Below are positions 25,137-33,356 of a stretch of DNA of 64,000 nucleotides, one piece after another. Position 1 is the stretch's first letter. Every line of letters starts with the position of its first letter. The DNA is from an uncultured Lachnospiraceae bacterium (GTDB taxonomy: Bacteria; Bacillota; Clostridia; Lachnospirales; Lachnospiraceae), in contig ONNQ01000012.1 in assembly GCA_900319245.1 (NCBI GenBank), forward strand, positions 1-64,000, written 5' to 3'. Below the pieces are notes generated by a model, which was given only the letters and a program-made list of their open reading frames with translations, was not told where the DNA came from and did no database searches. The translations under genes and the position numbers were made by a program.

Positions 25137-25240
25137 ATTCATCGTTAAAATTATTTACATTCATCGAAATTAGCGTATAATAACAAATGTCGGTGACTTA
25201 AAAGTTAAAAGAATTCACCGAAACGATGAAATGAATTCAC
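25137..25240 (+). promoter_or_regulatory. Repeated ATTCAYCG boxes around the oxidoreductase promoter
   Basis: ATTCATCG occurs at 25137-25144 and 25159-25166 (22 bases apart, about two helical turns) and ATTCACCG at 25213-25220. An inverted form CGATGAAAT lies at 25224-25232. The second copy is in the promoter spacer and the third is just downstream of the start site, where a repressor or activator could act. Confidence 0.45.
25154..25181 (+). promoter_or_regulatory. Promoter of the 2-oxoacid:ferredoxin oxidoreductase operon
   Basis: TTTACA (25154-25159), 16-base spacer, perfect TATAAT (25176-25181). The leader to the first gene (ATG 25258) is about 70 bases. Confidence 0.75.
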
Positions 25241-25257
25241 TTTACGAGGTGCAGGCA

Positions 25258-25902
25258 ATGAAAAAGACAGTTGAGATCAGATGGCACGGAAGAGGAGGAC
25301 AGGGCGCCAAGACGGCAGCGCTTCTTCTGGCGGACGTTGCGTTTAAGACAGGCCGCTGTGTACAGGGATTTCCGGAGTACGGTCCGGAGCGTATGGGAGC
25401 CCCCATTACCGCGTTTAACCGTATTAGTGAAGACCAGATCCGCGTGCATTCCAACATTTATGATCCCGACTACGTTGTCGTTGTCGATGAGACGCTTCTT
25501 CACTCCGTTCATGTGACGGATGGACTCAAAGAGGACGGTGCCATCATCGTCAACACCCCTCGTTCTCCAAAAGAGGTCAGAAGCCTTCTTCGCGGCTATC
25601 AGGGCAGAGTCTTCACAGTGGACGCCAGACGGATCAGCGAAGAGACGCTTGGCAGGAACTTCCCCAACACGCCCATGCTCGCTGCGACAGCAGCTGTCTG
25701 CGGCGTGATGAACCGCAAGGAATTCCTTGGAGAGATGGAAAGCTCCTTCGCACACAAATTTGCTAAGAAGCCGGAAGTGATCAAGGGAAATATGGCCGCA
25801 CTCGAGATGGCCTACGATCAAGTGGAGAAGGATATGGCGAAGACGAACGTATCGCCCGTCGACCAGAAAGCAACTGCGAAACAGATGAAACAGAGCGCCT
25901 GA
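25258..25902 (+). CDS. 2-oxoacid:ferredoxin oxidoreductase, gamma subunit
   Basis: 214 residues from the ATG at 25258 (CGAGGTG 7 bases upstream); an in-frame ATG at 25231 is less likely. It is the gamma (PorC/VorC-like) chain: N-terminal HGRGGQGAKTAA and GFPEYGPERMGAP are family signatures. The complex decarboxylates pyruvate or a related 2-oxoacid with CoA and ferredoxin. Subunit order gamma-delta-alpha-beta matches four-subunit enzymes of archaea and Thermotoga rather than the fused clostridial Nif-type enzyme. A terminator-like hairpin separates it from the delta gene. Confidence 0.9.
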   Translation: MKKTVEIRWHGRGGQGAKTAALLLADVAFKTGRCVQGFPEYGPERMGAPITAFNRISEDQIRVHSNIYDPDYVVVVDETLLHSVHVTDGLKEDGAIIVNTPRSPKEVRSLLRGYQGRVFTVDARRISEETLGRNFPNTPMLAATAAVCGVMNRKEFLGEMESSFAHKFAKKPEVIKGNMAALEMAYDQVEKDMAKTNVSPVDQKATAKQMKQSA

Positions 25903-25933
25903 AGTTCTGCGGCGTTTTGCTCCCAGGATGTAC

Positions 25934-25963
25934 GGACCTCCGCCGGTTGACGGAGGTCCTTTT
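25934..25963 (+). terminator. Terminator-like hairpin between gamma and delta subunit genes
   Basis: Perfect 9-bp GC-rich stem (25934-25942 with 25951-25959), 8-base loop, TTTT. It sits inside the operon and would reduce expression of the genes downstream unless bypassed. Confidence 0.65.
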
Positions 25964-25980
25964 ATGAGGACCAGATATTA

Positions 25981-26289
25981 ATGCGAACTGATATCACTTA
26001 TATAAATGAAAGATCTCCTTATACAGATCTTACAGAAGGGCTTCAGCTCTATGCCGGAGGCACCTCCCGCCTGTTTAAGACGGGGGAATGGAGAACGAAT
26101 ACACCGGTACTGGATCAGGACAAATGCAGGCAGTGCCTGTTATGCGCGCCTGTTTGTCCTGATTCAAGTATTCCGGTGCAGGGCGGCAGGCGGCTGGATT
26201 TTGACTACGATCACTGCAAGGGATGCGGGATCTGTGCCAAAGTATGTCCTTTCGGGGCGATTACGATGAAGGAGGGGATCGAGGCATGA
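25981..26289 (+). CDS. 2-oxoacid:ferredoxin oxidoreductase, delta (ferredoxin-like) subunit
   Basis: 102 residues with two 4Fe-4S motifs, C-x2-C-x2-C-x3-C in CRQCLLCAPVCP and CKGCGICAKVCP, typical of PorD. It passes electrons from the TPP site to external ferredoxin. The ribosome site (GAGGA) is weak. Its stop overlaps the alpha start (ATGA at 26286-26289), so translation is coupled. Confidence 0.92.
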   Translation: MRTDITYINERSPYTDLTEGLQLYAGGTSRLFKTGEWRTNTPVLDQDKCRQCLLCAPVCPDSSIPVQGGRRLDFDYDHCKGCGICAKVCPFGAITMKEGIEA

Positions 26290-27512
26290 GCATGAATGGA
26301 AGCCGGGACAGGCAGGTATGCAGCAAAGCCATACCGGAGAGAATGTCAGGCAATGAGGCTGTTTCCTATGCGATCAAGCAGGTCAATCCGGACGTCATGC
26401 CGGCGTTTCCGATCACGCCGTCTACGGAGATCCCGCAGATGGTGTCGACCTTTATTGCGAACGGAGAGATCGATACAGCATTTATACCGGTGGAGAGTGA
26501 GCACTCCGCCATGTCGGCCGCGATCGGCGCGGAGGCTGCCGGTGCGAGAACGATGACGGCGACGTCTTCCGCGGGCCTTGCGCTTATGTGGGAGGAACTG
26601 CTTCTGGCAGCCTCCAACAGGCTTCCCATCGTTCTGACGCTGGTCAATAGAACGCTGTCGGGGCCCATCAATATCAATTGCGACCATTCCGACGGCATGG
26701 GCGCAAGAGACACAGGATGGATCCAGATTTACGCAGAGAACAACCAGGAGGCCTATGACAATTACATCCAGGCGTTCCCAATCGCCGAGGATCCGAGGGT
26801 CCATCTGCCGGTCATGATCTGCCAGGACGGATTTATCACAAGCCACGCCGTGGAGAATATCGAACTTCTGGAAACCGAGCATGTGAGAAGATTTGTAGGG
26901 GAGTACAGACCGGAGGAATTCCTGCTCAATCCCGGAAAGCCGGTCTCTGTGGGCCCTTATGCGATCTCAGCCTATTCCATGGAAGCCAAACGTGCGCAGG
27001 AAGCTGCGATGGAGCGGGCCGGAGAGGTCATACTGGAAGTGGCGGACCGTTTCCATACTATGTCCGGCAGAGGATACGGCTTCTTTGAGGAGTACAGGAC
27101 GGAGGATGCCGAGTATCTGATGGTTATCATGGGATCCGCAGCAGGTACTGCCAAAGAAGCGGTCGACGAGCTCAGAAACGAAGGGCACAAAGTCGGGATC
27201 ATCAAGATCCGCGTGTTCAGGCCCTTCCCGGAGAAGGAGATTGCGGAGGCGATTCATAAAAGCGGCTGCAAGGCAGTGGCCATTATGGACCGGTGCGAGA
27301 GCTACAACGGAAATAGCGGACCGCTGGGAAGCGAGATTCCCGCCGGCCTTTACAGAAATAAAGTGATGGTCGATACGGTCAACTATATCTATGGTCTGGC
27401 AGGCCGAGATTTCACGGTGGACCATGTGAAGGACGTATTCAAGGAACTTGCACAGGTCGCGCAGGGTGCAAAACCCGCCCCGCACCACAAGTACATCGGA
27501 CTTAGAGAGTGA
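26286..27512 (+). CDS. 2-oxoacid:ferredoxin oxidoreductase, alpha subunit
   Basis: 408 residues from the ATG at 26286, which overlaps the delta stop; the open frame before it is noise. The N-terminus MSGNEAVSYAIKQVNPDVMPAFPITPSTEI matches PorA in general plan, with the PITPST substrate-binding stretch, ATSSAGLALMWEE, and the C-terminal domain with MGSAAGTAKEAVDELR. PITPST and RTLSGPINI suit a pyruvate-class enzyme, but ketoisovalerate or other 2-oxoacids cannot be excluded from motifs. Confidence 0.9.
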   Translation: MSMNGSRDRQVCSKAIPERMSGNEAVSYAIKQVNPDVMPAFPITPSTEIPQMVSTFIANGEIDTAFIPVESEHSAMSAAIGAEAAGARTMTATSSAGLALMWEELLLAASNRLPIVLTLVNRTLSGPININCDHSDGMGARDTGWIQIYAENNQEAYDNYIQAFPIAEDPRVHLPVMICQDGFITSHAVENIELLETEHVRRFVGEYRPEEFLLNPGKPVSVGPYAISAYSMEAKRAQEAAMERAGEVILEVADRFHTMSGRGYGFFEEYRTEDAEYLMVIMGSAAGTAKEAVDELRNEGHKVGIIKIRVFRPFPEKEIAEAIHKSGCKAVAIMDRCESYNGNSGPLGSEIPAGLYRNKVMVDTVNYIYGLAGRDFTVDHVKDVFKELAQVAQGAKPAPHHKYIGLRE

Positions 27513-27526
27513 TTGGATATAGGACA

Positions 27527-28474
27527 ATGGAAGCAAAGAATTACAGTCTGAAGACAATGATGGAGAAACCGGAGAGACTTGCGCCGGGCCACAGAATGTG
27601 CGCCGGCTGCGGGGCGACGATTGGCGTTCGCGCGGTGCTGCGCGGCCTTCATGAGGGCGACCACGCCGTGATCGGCAACGCGACGGGATGTCTGGAAGTT
27701 TCTTCCTATATGTATCCCTACAGCGCCTGGGAGGACAGCTACATTCACAACGCCTTCGAGAATGCAGGCGCTACACTGAGCGGCGTGGAGACAGCCTACA
27801 AGGTCCTTAAGAAAAAGGGAAGACTTGGTGAAAAGGACACGTTCAAGTTCATTACCTTCGGCGGCGACGGCGGCACCTATGATATCGGGTTCCAGTCCCT
27901 GTCCGGTGCTATGGAACGTGGACACGATATGGTCTATGTGTGCTATGATAATGGTGCCTATATGAATACCGGCATTCAGCGGTCTTCCGCGACGCCTATG
28001 TTTGCGGATACGACCACGACGCCGTCCGGCAAAGTATCCAATGGCAAAATCCAGTACCGCAAGGACCTCAGTTCCATTATCGCGGAGCACTATGTTCCCT
28101 ACGTGGCGCAGTCAACCCTGACCCGTGATTTTAAGGACCTGCACAGAAAAGCGGAAACCGCCATCTATACCGAAGGCCCTGCGTTCCTCAACATGATGAC
28201 GCCCTGCCCCAGAGGCTGGCGCTACGAGACCAGCGAGATCATGGAGATCTGCAGACTGGCTGTGGAAACCTGCTATTGGCCTTTATTTGAAGTGGTGGAG
28301 GGCAAGTGGATCCTCAACTATGAGCCCAAACATAAACTGCCCATTGAGGACTTCTTAAAGCCGCAGGGACGATTCAAGCACCTCTTTAAGCCCGGCAATG
28401 AAGAACTGATCGCCCTCTTCCAGAAGGAAGTGGACAAGCGATGGGAGGACCTCAAGTACCGCTGTGCCAGATAG
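27527..28474 (+). CDS. 2-oxoacid:ferredoxin oxidoreductase, beta (TPP-binding) subunit
   Basis: 315 residues from the ATG at 27527; a GTG at 27509 that overlaps the alpha stop is a credible coupled alternative. Thiamine pyrophosphate motif GGDGGTYDIG plus YDNGAYMNTG is clear, as are the cluster cysteines in CAGCGATIG and the GNATGCLEV stretch. This chain carries the catalytic TPP and one 4Fe-4S cluster. It ends the operon of structural genes; a LysR regulator begins 45 bases later on the same strand. Confidence 0.92.
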   Translation: MEAKNYSLKTMMEKPERLAPGHRMCAGCGATIGVRAVLRGLHEGDHAVIGNATGCLEVSSYMYPYSAWEDSYIHNAFENAGATLSGVETAYKVLKKKGRLGEKDTFKFITFGGDGGTYDIGFQSLSGAMERGHDMVYVCYDNGAYMNTGIQRSSATPMFADTTTTPSGKVSNGKIQYRKDLSSIIAEHYVPYVAQSTLTRDFKDLHRKAETAIYTEGPAFLNMMTPCPRGWRYETSEIMEICRLAVETCYWPLFEVVEGKWILNYEPKHKLPIEDFLKPQGRFKHLFKPGNEELIALFQKEVDKRWEDLKYRCAR

Positions 28475-28519
28475 ACGCCGGACGATCAAACTGTAAACAA
28501 CGGACGAGGGAGGAGATTC

Positions 28520-29398
28520 ATGACACTTCTCAGTTATCAGATTTTTAAGACAGTAGCGGAAGCAGGAAGCTTCCACAAAGCGGCCGACCTGATCGGCCTT
28601 ACGCCCTCTGCCATCAGTCATGCCGTCTCTTCTATGGAGAAGGAACTCGGTTTTTCTGTTTTCACTAGAAAAAAGGCAGGCGTTACGCTGACCAGCTACG
28701 GCGAGCATCTGATGCCGTATGTGAATGCGGTCCTCAACAGCGAGGAGAGCCTGCAGCAGGCAGTTGCGGAGTTTAACGGACTCAAACAGGGAACGGTCAA
28801 GGTCGGCGTCTTTTCCAGTGTCTGCACCAGCTGGATGCCGGAGATCATCAAATCATTCGGCGAGATGTACCCCGCGATCGAGATCGAGGTCTTCCAGGGC
28901 ACCTATGACGACGTCAGCTACTGGATCCGCAACGGAATTGTGGATTTCGGATTTTTGTCCACCTCCAGTGCCGGCGACCTGCATATCGAGCCCTTCTACA
29001 GGGATCCGCTTCTCTGTATCGTTCCCAAGGACTTCGAGAAGGAGCTGCCCTGCGAGGAGATGACCATCGGTGAGATGGAAAAGCTCCGCTTTGTCGTGCA
29101 GCGGGAGTCCACGGATGCGGATATCCAGAATTATATGAAGCAGAATCATCTGGACATCCAGACACGGTACCATGTGGTGGACGACCTGTCCACGGTAGTC
29201 ATGGTTGCTTCTGGATTCGGCATCTGCATCATGCCCGAACTTGTCATGAATGACATCCCCTATGAAGTGCGGCAGTACAGGATGGAGCCGGACGCGGCCA
29301 GGATCATCGGCCTTGCGGCCAGGGGGCCCCACCTGATGGCGCCGGCCGTGCGCACCCTTTACAACCACATTCTGAATATGTACTCGAATCTGGAATGA
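28520..29398 (+). CDS. LysR-family transcriptional regulator
   Basis: 292 residues: N-terminal winged helix (FKTVAEAGSFHKAADLIGLTPSAIS is the classic helix-turn-helix stretch by type; residues 8-32) and a periplasmic-binding-protein-like effector domain (about 90-292). Ribosome site GAGGGAGGAG lies just upstream. It follows the oxidoreductase operon on the same strand rather than being divergent, so it may be co-transcribed and sense a 2-oxoacid or amino acid, but this is only from position. Confidence 0.9.
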   Translation: MTLLSYQIFKTVAEAGSFHKAADLIGLTPSAISHAVSSMEKELGFSVFTRKKAGVTLTSYGEHLMPYVNAVLNSEESLQQAVAEFNGLKQGTVKVGVFSSVCTSWMPEIIKSFGEMYPAIEIEVFQGTYDDVSYWIRNGIVDFGFLSTSSAGDLHIEPFYRDPLLCIVPKDFEKELPCEEMTIGEMEKLRFVVQRESTDADIQNYMKQNHLDIQTRYHVVDDLSTVVMVASGFGICIMPELVMNDIPYEVRQYRMEPDAARIIGLAARGPHLMAPAVRTLYNHILNMYSNLE

Positions 29399-29433
29399 CC
29401 CTGTGATCGCACTGCGAACGGATGGAGAGTCAC

Positions 29434-29472
29434 AAAGCGCTGCGGCCTGCATTTGCTTGTTGCAGCGCTTTT
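29434..29472 (+). terminator. Hairpin after the LysR gene
   Basis: 10-bp stem AAAGCGCTGC (29434-29443) pairing with 29462-29471, 18-base loop, short T-run (4). Related in sequence to the hairpin at 17601-17632. Confidence 0.6.
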
Positions 29473-29610
29473 GATGTGCGATCAGCGGCAAGGCTGTAAA
29501 GGGCTGTGCCAAAATACGGCGAGCCTGCCGGATTGGGGTTCCGAATTGCCTGTTCAAACATTATAATGGACTATAAGGTATCGTGATGTGAACAGGCGGA
29601 GGAATCCGAT

Positions 29611-30516
29611 ATGGAAATGATCCAGTTTCTGGAAGCGGACAAAGAGCAATTATATGGGAGTATAACCCAGGCAGGGACGCCGGAACAGGTGGAAGGCGTG
29701 ATCGAAAAGGAACTCGACAGGCTCCTGCTGCGCTATAATGAGGAATGCAAAGAGGAGCGGGTCAGGGACACTGCACGCTATATGCTGCAGACGGCCAAGA
29801 CCATGAGTCCTATGATCAGCGCGGCGGGAGAGACCAGAGTCTGGGAAAGGAGTACGTCGGGGGCGACCGGCGGTGAAACCAAGTGGTCCAAGACGGCGAT
29901 CATCAGCCTTGCGGGCGGCGTTCTGTTTCTTGCAGGCGCACTACTGGGACTGGCGGTGGCAGCCGGCAGCGGTCTATCTTTTACATCGCTTCTTGGCTCC
30001 ATTCCGGCAGCGATTCTCGGCGGGGCATTGCTTTTCTGGTCGGGAAGACTGTCTCTTAGAAGGCACACTGAGAGCGGAGGCGGCGCAGGAAAGGGCGGCG
30101 CAGCGCAGGTCGAGATCCGGGTGGATCCCGACAAGGTCTGGAGCTGCCTTCGGACGACAGTGCTTGCCATGGACAAGAACCTGCAGGAGGCGGCGGAAGT
30201 GGTCCACTATGAGAAAAACAGCCTCTCCGCATCCGTCGGAAACGGGATCACGCCGGAGGAGGCGGACCTGTTCGCCGCTATTTTGGAGAGCGCCTACAGC
30301 CAGAAGAACGACGTGCCGGACGATGCGTCCGCCCTGGAAACGATCTCCGCCGTGCGCTATTACCTTCACCGCAAACAGGTGGAGACGGTGGACTATGGAA
30401 ACGGCAAGAGAGAGTGGTTTGAGCTTCTGCCCGGCAAACAGGGCATGACGCTCCGCCCCGCGCTGACAAGGGACGGTGCGCTCATCCGCAAGGGACTTGC
30501 CGTCTCCCCGCAGTGA
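29611..30516 (+). CDS. Membrane protein of unknown function, partner of the Hsp70-like gene
   Basis: 301 residues. A charged helical N-terminus (1-75, many Glu/Arg) is followed by two close hydrophobic segments (about 92-118 and 122-143, the first ending LLGLAVAAG) forming a membrane hairpin, then a Gly-rich stretch (GGGAGKGGA) and a soluble C-terminal domain (about 155-301). N- and C-termini are predicted on the same, probably cytoplasmic, side. The Hsp70-like gene begins 16 bases later, so the two proteins are probably made together. Ribosome site GGAGGAA is upstream. I do not recognise the family. Confidence 0.75.
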   Translation: MEMIQFLEADKEQLYGSITQAGTPEQVEGVIEKELDRLLLRYNEECKEERVRDTARYMLQTAKTMSPMISAAGETRVWERSTSGATGGETKWSKTAIISLAGGVLFLAGALLGLAVAAGSGLSFTSLLGSIPAAILGGALLFWSGRLSLRRHTESGGGAGKGGAAQVEIRVDPDKVWSCLRTTVLAMDKNLQEAAEVVHYEKNSLSASVGNGITPEEADLFAAILESAYSQKNDVPDDASALETISAVRYYLHRKQVETVDYGNGKREWFELLPGKQGMTLRPALTRDGALIRKGLAVSPQ

Positions 30517-30532
30517 GTAAAGGAGTGGCACG

Positions 30533-32443
30533 ATGGATCGCTATTATGGATTTGACCTTGGAGACGCCGAGAGCGCGGTCTCCTATCTCAATAAAAGTGA
30601 CGTCACAGTTCCCCGCGTCCTGACAGTGCGGGAGGCCAGGAGCTTTGTGACAGCCTATGCCAGACTCAGAAACGGCGAACTGGTGATCGGAGAAGCGGCC
30701 TGCTACAATCCGGACGCCATGACGCGCAAGCTCCGTTTCAAGAGCCGGTTTTTGAAAGATCCCGAGAGCCGCAAGGACATCAAGTCTTTCGCGGCCGGCG
30801 TTCTGGGAGAACTCTATATGAGCGGCGACCTCGTAAAGGGAGAGGACTGCTGCTTCTATGTGGGCTGCCCTGCGGGCTGGGACAAAACTGCGAGGGAAAT
30901 CTACAGAGAATTGTTTGAAGAGGCAGGCTATCCGCCGGTCCGGATCATCTCTGAGTCCCGCGCGGCGCTTGTCAGCGCTTGCCAGTCCAAGCACTTCCAG
31001 GTGGGCTATGATATTTTGTCCAAGCCCGTGCTGGTTGTCGATATCGGCTCCTCCACGACGGATTTCGCCTATATCATGGGCGGCAGAGAGGTGGAGCTGC
31101 AGACCGCGGGAGAGGTGGCTCTCGGCGGCGGCCTGATGGACGAAGTGCTATTGGAGATCGCCCTGGATGCAGCCGTCCGCGGAGAGAGGATCCAGGAGAT
31201 TTTTAAAGAGAGCCCGCCCTGGCGCAGTTACTGCGAGTTTGCGGCCAGAAGGCTCAAAGAGAAATATTTTGCCGATGAGGAATACTGGAAAGAAAACGAA
31301 TGCAGACAGTCGGTGATCATCAGCTACGAAAAGCCGGTGCGCCTTCCCCTCTTTATGAATGAAAAGACAGCGGAGCGCATCCTCTACGGCGGGATCCCGC
31401 AGCTCGGCGGCAAGAGTTTCAAGGAAGTCTTCGTGGATAGCCTGCACGGTGTCCGTGCCAAAATACAGGGAGAACTGCCGGAACTCGTCTTCCTCACAGG
31501 CGGCGTCTCTAGGCTTCCCGCAGTGCGGGACTGGTGCAGAGAAGCTTTCCCGGAGTCGGTTGTGATCACAGGCGTAGAGCCTGAGTTTTCCGTGAGCCGC
31601 GGCCTTGCCTGGAGCGGCCGCATCGATGAAGAACTGAGGCAGTTCCGCGCAGAGATCCAGGAACTGGTTCGCTCGAGCACGGTGGAGAAGATCGTGGAGC
31701 AGCACATCGGAGAACTCTACCACAGCACAGTGGATACGCTTGTGCAGCCCATTTTGGAGAATGCGGCGATGCCTGTATTTGACAGGTGGCGGGACGGAGA
31801 AATCGAGCGACTCTCGGACATCAACAAAGAGATGGAAAAGGAGATTGAGCGCTATCTGCACACGGAAGAGGTGCAGGCGCTGTTAGTCGGCCCCATCACA
31901 CAGTGGCTCAAGCCTATCTCCTATGAACTTGAGGAACAGACCATTCCAATCTGCATCCGCCACGGCGTGCCTTACAAGGCGCTGAGTCTGAGTTCTTTCC
32001 TGTCCATATCCGATCTGGATATCCGCGTGGACGCCAAGGATGTGTTCGCGGTGGAGGAACTAACCTGGATGATCGATACGATCATTTCTATCCTGATCGG
32101 CCTTCTTTGCGGCGGCAGCGGTGTGGCACTGATTTCCGGCGGAATCTCCGGAATCGTGGCAGGTGCTATGCTCTCCTTAATGATCCTGATTCTGGGAAAG
32201 GAGAAGATGGAAGAGGCAGTCATGAACATTGTGATTCCCCGCCCGGTCAGAAAGCTCGTTCCCAGGGGACACTTTATGTCCCGCATGGACAAGATCGCGG
32301 GCGAAGTCAGAGAGAGCTTCTTTAAGAGCCTGGAAAAGGACAAGAATGAGGCGATCACAAAGCGCCTCGTGGGCGAGATCTCCGAGCAGATCGAGCAGTG
32401 CCTGATGCGGATGGCCGAAGTCGTGGAGATCCCGCTCGGCTGA
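30533..32443 (+). CDS. Membrane-anchored Hsp70-like ATPase
   Basis: 636 residues. The first about 370 form an actin/Hsp70-fold ATPase: phosphate-1 YYGFDLGDAES (usual GIDLGTTxS altered), phosphate-2 VVDIGSSTTDFAYI, and adenosine motif FLTGGVSRLPAV. No DnaK-type substrate domain is evident. The C-terminal half is helical (about 380-450) and then has a Gly-rich hydrophobic hairpin (about 513-555, LLCGGSGVALISGGISG), followed by an amphipathic tail. This suggests a membrane-anchored Hsp70 relative acting on or with the adjacent membrane protein. The stop is followed by two further 38-base copies of the gene's 3' end. Confidence 0.8.
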   Translation: MDRYYGFDLGDAESAVSYLNKSDVTVPRVLTVREARSFVTAYARLRNGELVIGEAACYNPDAMTRKLRFKSRFLKDPESRKDIKSFAAGVLGELYMSGDLVKGEDCCFYVGCPAGWDKTAREIYRELFEEAGYPPVRIISESRAALVSACQSKHFQVGYDILSKPVLVVDIGSSTTDFAYIMGGREVELQTAGEVALGGGLMDEVLLEIALDAAVRGERIQEIFKESPPWRSYCEFAARRLKEKYFADEEYWKENECRQSVIISYEKPVRLPLFMNEKTAERILYGGIPQLGGKSFKEVFVDSLHGVRAKIQGELPELVFLTGGVSRLPAVRDWCREAFPESVVITGVEPEFSVSRGLAWSGRIDEELRQFRAEIQELVRSSTVEKIVEQHIGELYHSTVDTLVQPILENAAMPVFDRWRDGEIERLSDINKEMEKEIERYLHTEEVQALLVGPITQWLKPISYELEEQTIPICIRHGVPYKALSLSSFLSISDLDIRVDAKDVFAVEELTWMIDTIISILIGLLCGGSGVALISGGISGIVAGAMLSLMILILGKEKMEEAVMNIVIPRPVRKLVPRGHFMSRMDKIAGEVRESFFKSLEKDKNEAITKRLVGEISEQIEQCLMRMAEVVEIPLG

Positions 32444-32515
32444 TGCGGATGGCTGAAGTGATTGAAATCCCAGTCGGCTGATGCAGATGGCTGAAGTGAT
32501 TGAGATTCCGCTCGG
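32402..32515 (+). repeat. Three tandem 38-base repeats, each ending in TGA that overlaps the next ATG
   Basis: Copies at 32402-32439, 32440-32477 and 32478-32515. The first is the end of the Hsp70-like gene. Because 38 is not a multiple of three, each copy is in a new frame, yet copies 2 and 3 are themselves 12-codon ORFs (32443-32481, 32481-32519) of form M-x-M-A-E-V-I-E-I-P-x-G. Stops and starts overlap as TGATG. Confidence 0.85.
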
Positions 32516-32540
32516 CTGATATTGCAGGAGGATGCAGCTG

Positions 32541-33287
32541 TTGATACAATATCGATTAAAAATATGCGCATTGATCGCGGCGGGTGCGGCGACGCTGCTA
32601 TCGCAAGAACCGCAGCGCAATGTGTATGGAGGCAGTGTTTTGACCGCCGTGCAGACAGCAGGTGCGGTTGTCGCAGAAGCGGCGGGAGAGATCGGCCGTG
32701 CTGCTGCGGAGGACGCCATGGACCCCTATCGGGACAAGCCGGACATCGATCCGGATGACTGGATGTTCCTTCTGGCTAATCCGTGGAACGAGATCGGCGA
32801 CTACACGCCGGAGCTGACGACGCTGGAAAGACAACAGTTCGACGTGCGGATCGCGGACGACATGGAAGCGTTCGTGCAGGCGGCCAGGGCAGAGGGACTG
32901 AGCGTGCTTCTGTCATCGGGCTACCGCAGCTATGCGGAGCAGACCTACCTCTTTAACCGCAAAGTAGCTGAATATGGCGAAGCAGTGGCGCAGACGATCG
33001 TGGCAAGACCCGGGACCAGTGAGCACCAAACAGGGCTCTGCTGTGACATCACAGACCGGTACTATGAAATGAAGGATCGAAGCCTGGAGGAGACGGAGCT
33101 CTATCAGTGGATGAGTGAGCACTGCCAGGAATACGGATTCATCGTGCGCTTTCCTGATGGCAAGGAGGATGTGACCGGGATCATCTATGAGCCATGGCAT
33201 TTCCGCTATGTCGGCAGAGAAGCGGCTACCTATATCATGGAGCACGACCTGACTCTGGAGGAGTTTCTGGAGCTCTATAACGAATAA
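32541..33287 (+). CDS. VanY-like D-alanyl-D-alanine carboxypeptidase
   Basis: 248 residues with a TTG start at 32541, chosen because AGGAGG (32526-32531) is 9 bases upstream; the ATG at 32532 abuts that site directly. A hydrophobic N-terminus (ICALIAAGAATLL) is a signal peptide or anchor. The M15B/VanY zinc motifs are present: SEHQTGLCCDI (His and Asp ligands) and EPWHFRYVG (Glu base and His ligand), with SGYRSYAEQ before. It trims the terminal D-Ala from peptidoglycan stem peptides. No vanHAX genes are nearby, so a cell-wall maturation role is likelier than glycopeptide resistance. Confidence 0.9.
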   Translation: MIQYRLKICALIAAGAATLLSQEPQRNVYGGSVLTAVQTAGAVVAEAAGEIGRAAAEDAMDPYRDKPDIDPDDWMFLLANPWNEIGDYTPELTTLERQQFDVRIADDMEAFVQAARAEGLSVLLSSGYRSYAEQTYLFNRKVAEYGEAVAQTIVARPGTSEHQTGLCCDITDRYYEMKDRSLEETELYQWMSEHCQEYGFIVRFPDGKEDVTGIIYEPWHFRYVGREAATYIMEHDLTLEEFLELYNE

Positions 33288-33356
33288 CAACACAAACAAC
33301 AATAAAGAAAGAGGAGTGGAGAATGCGAGCATTCCTTCACTCGCAAGGAGGAAACT

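Noticed and set aside
32541..33287. Vancomycin resistance gene vanY
   Set aside because: Only the carboxypeptidase family matches; no vanH, vanA or vanX or two-component regulator is nearby.
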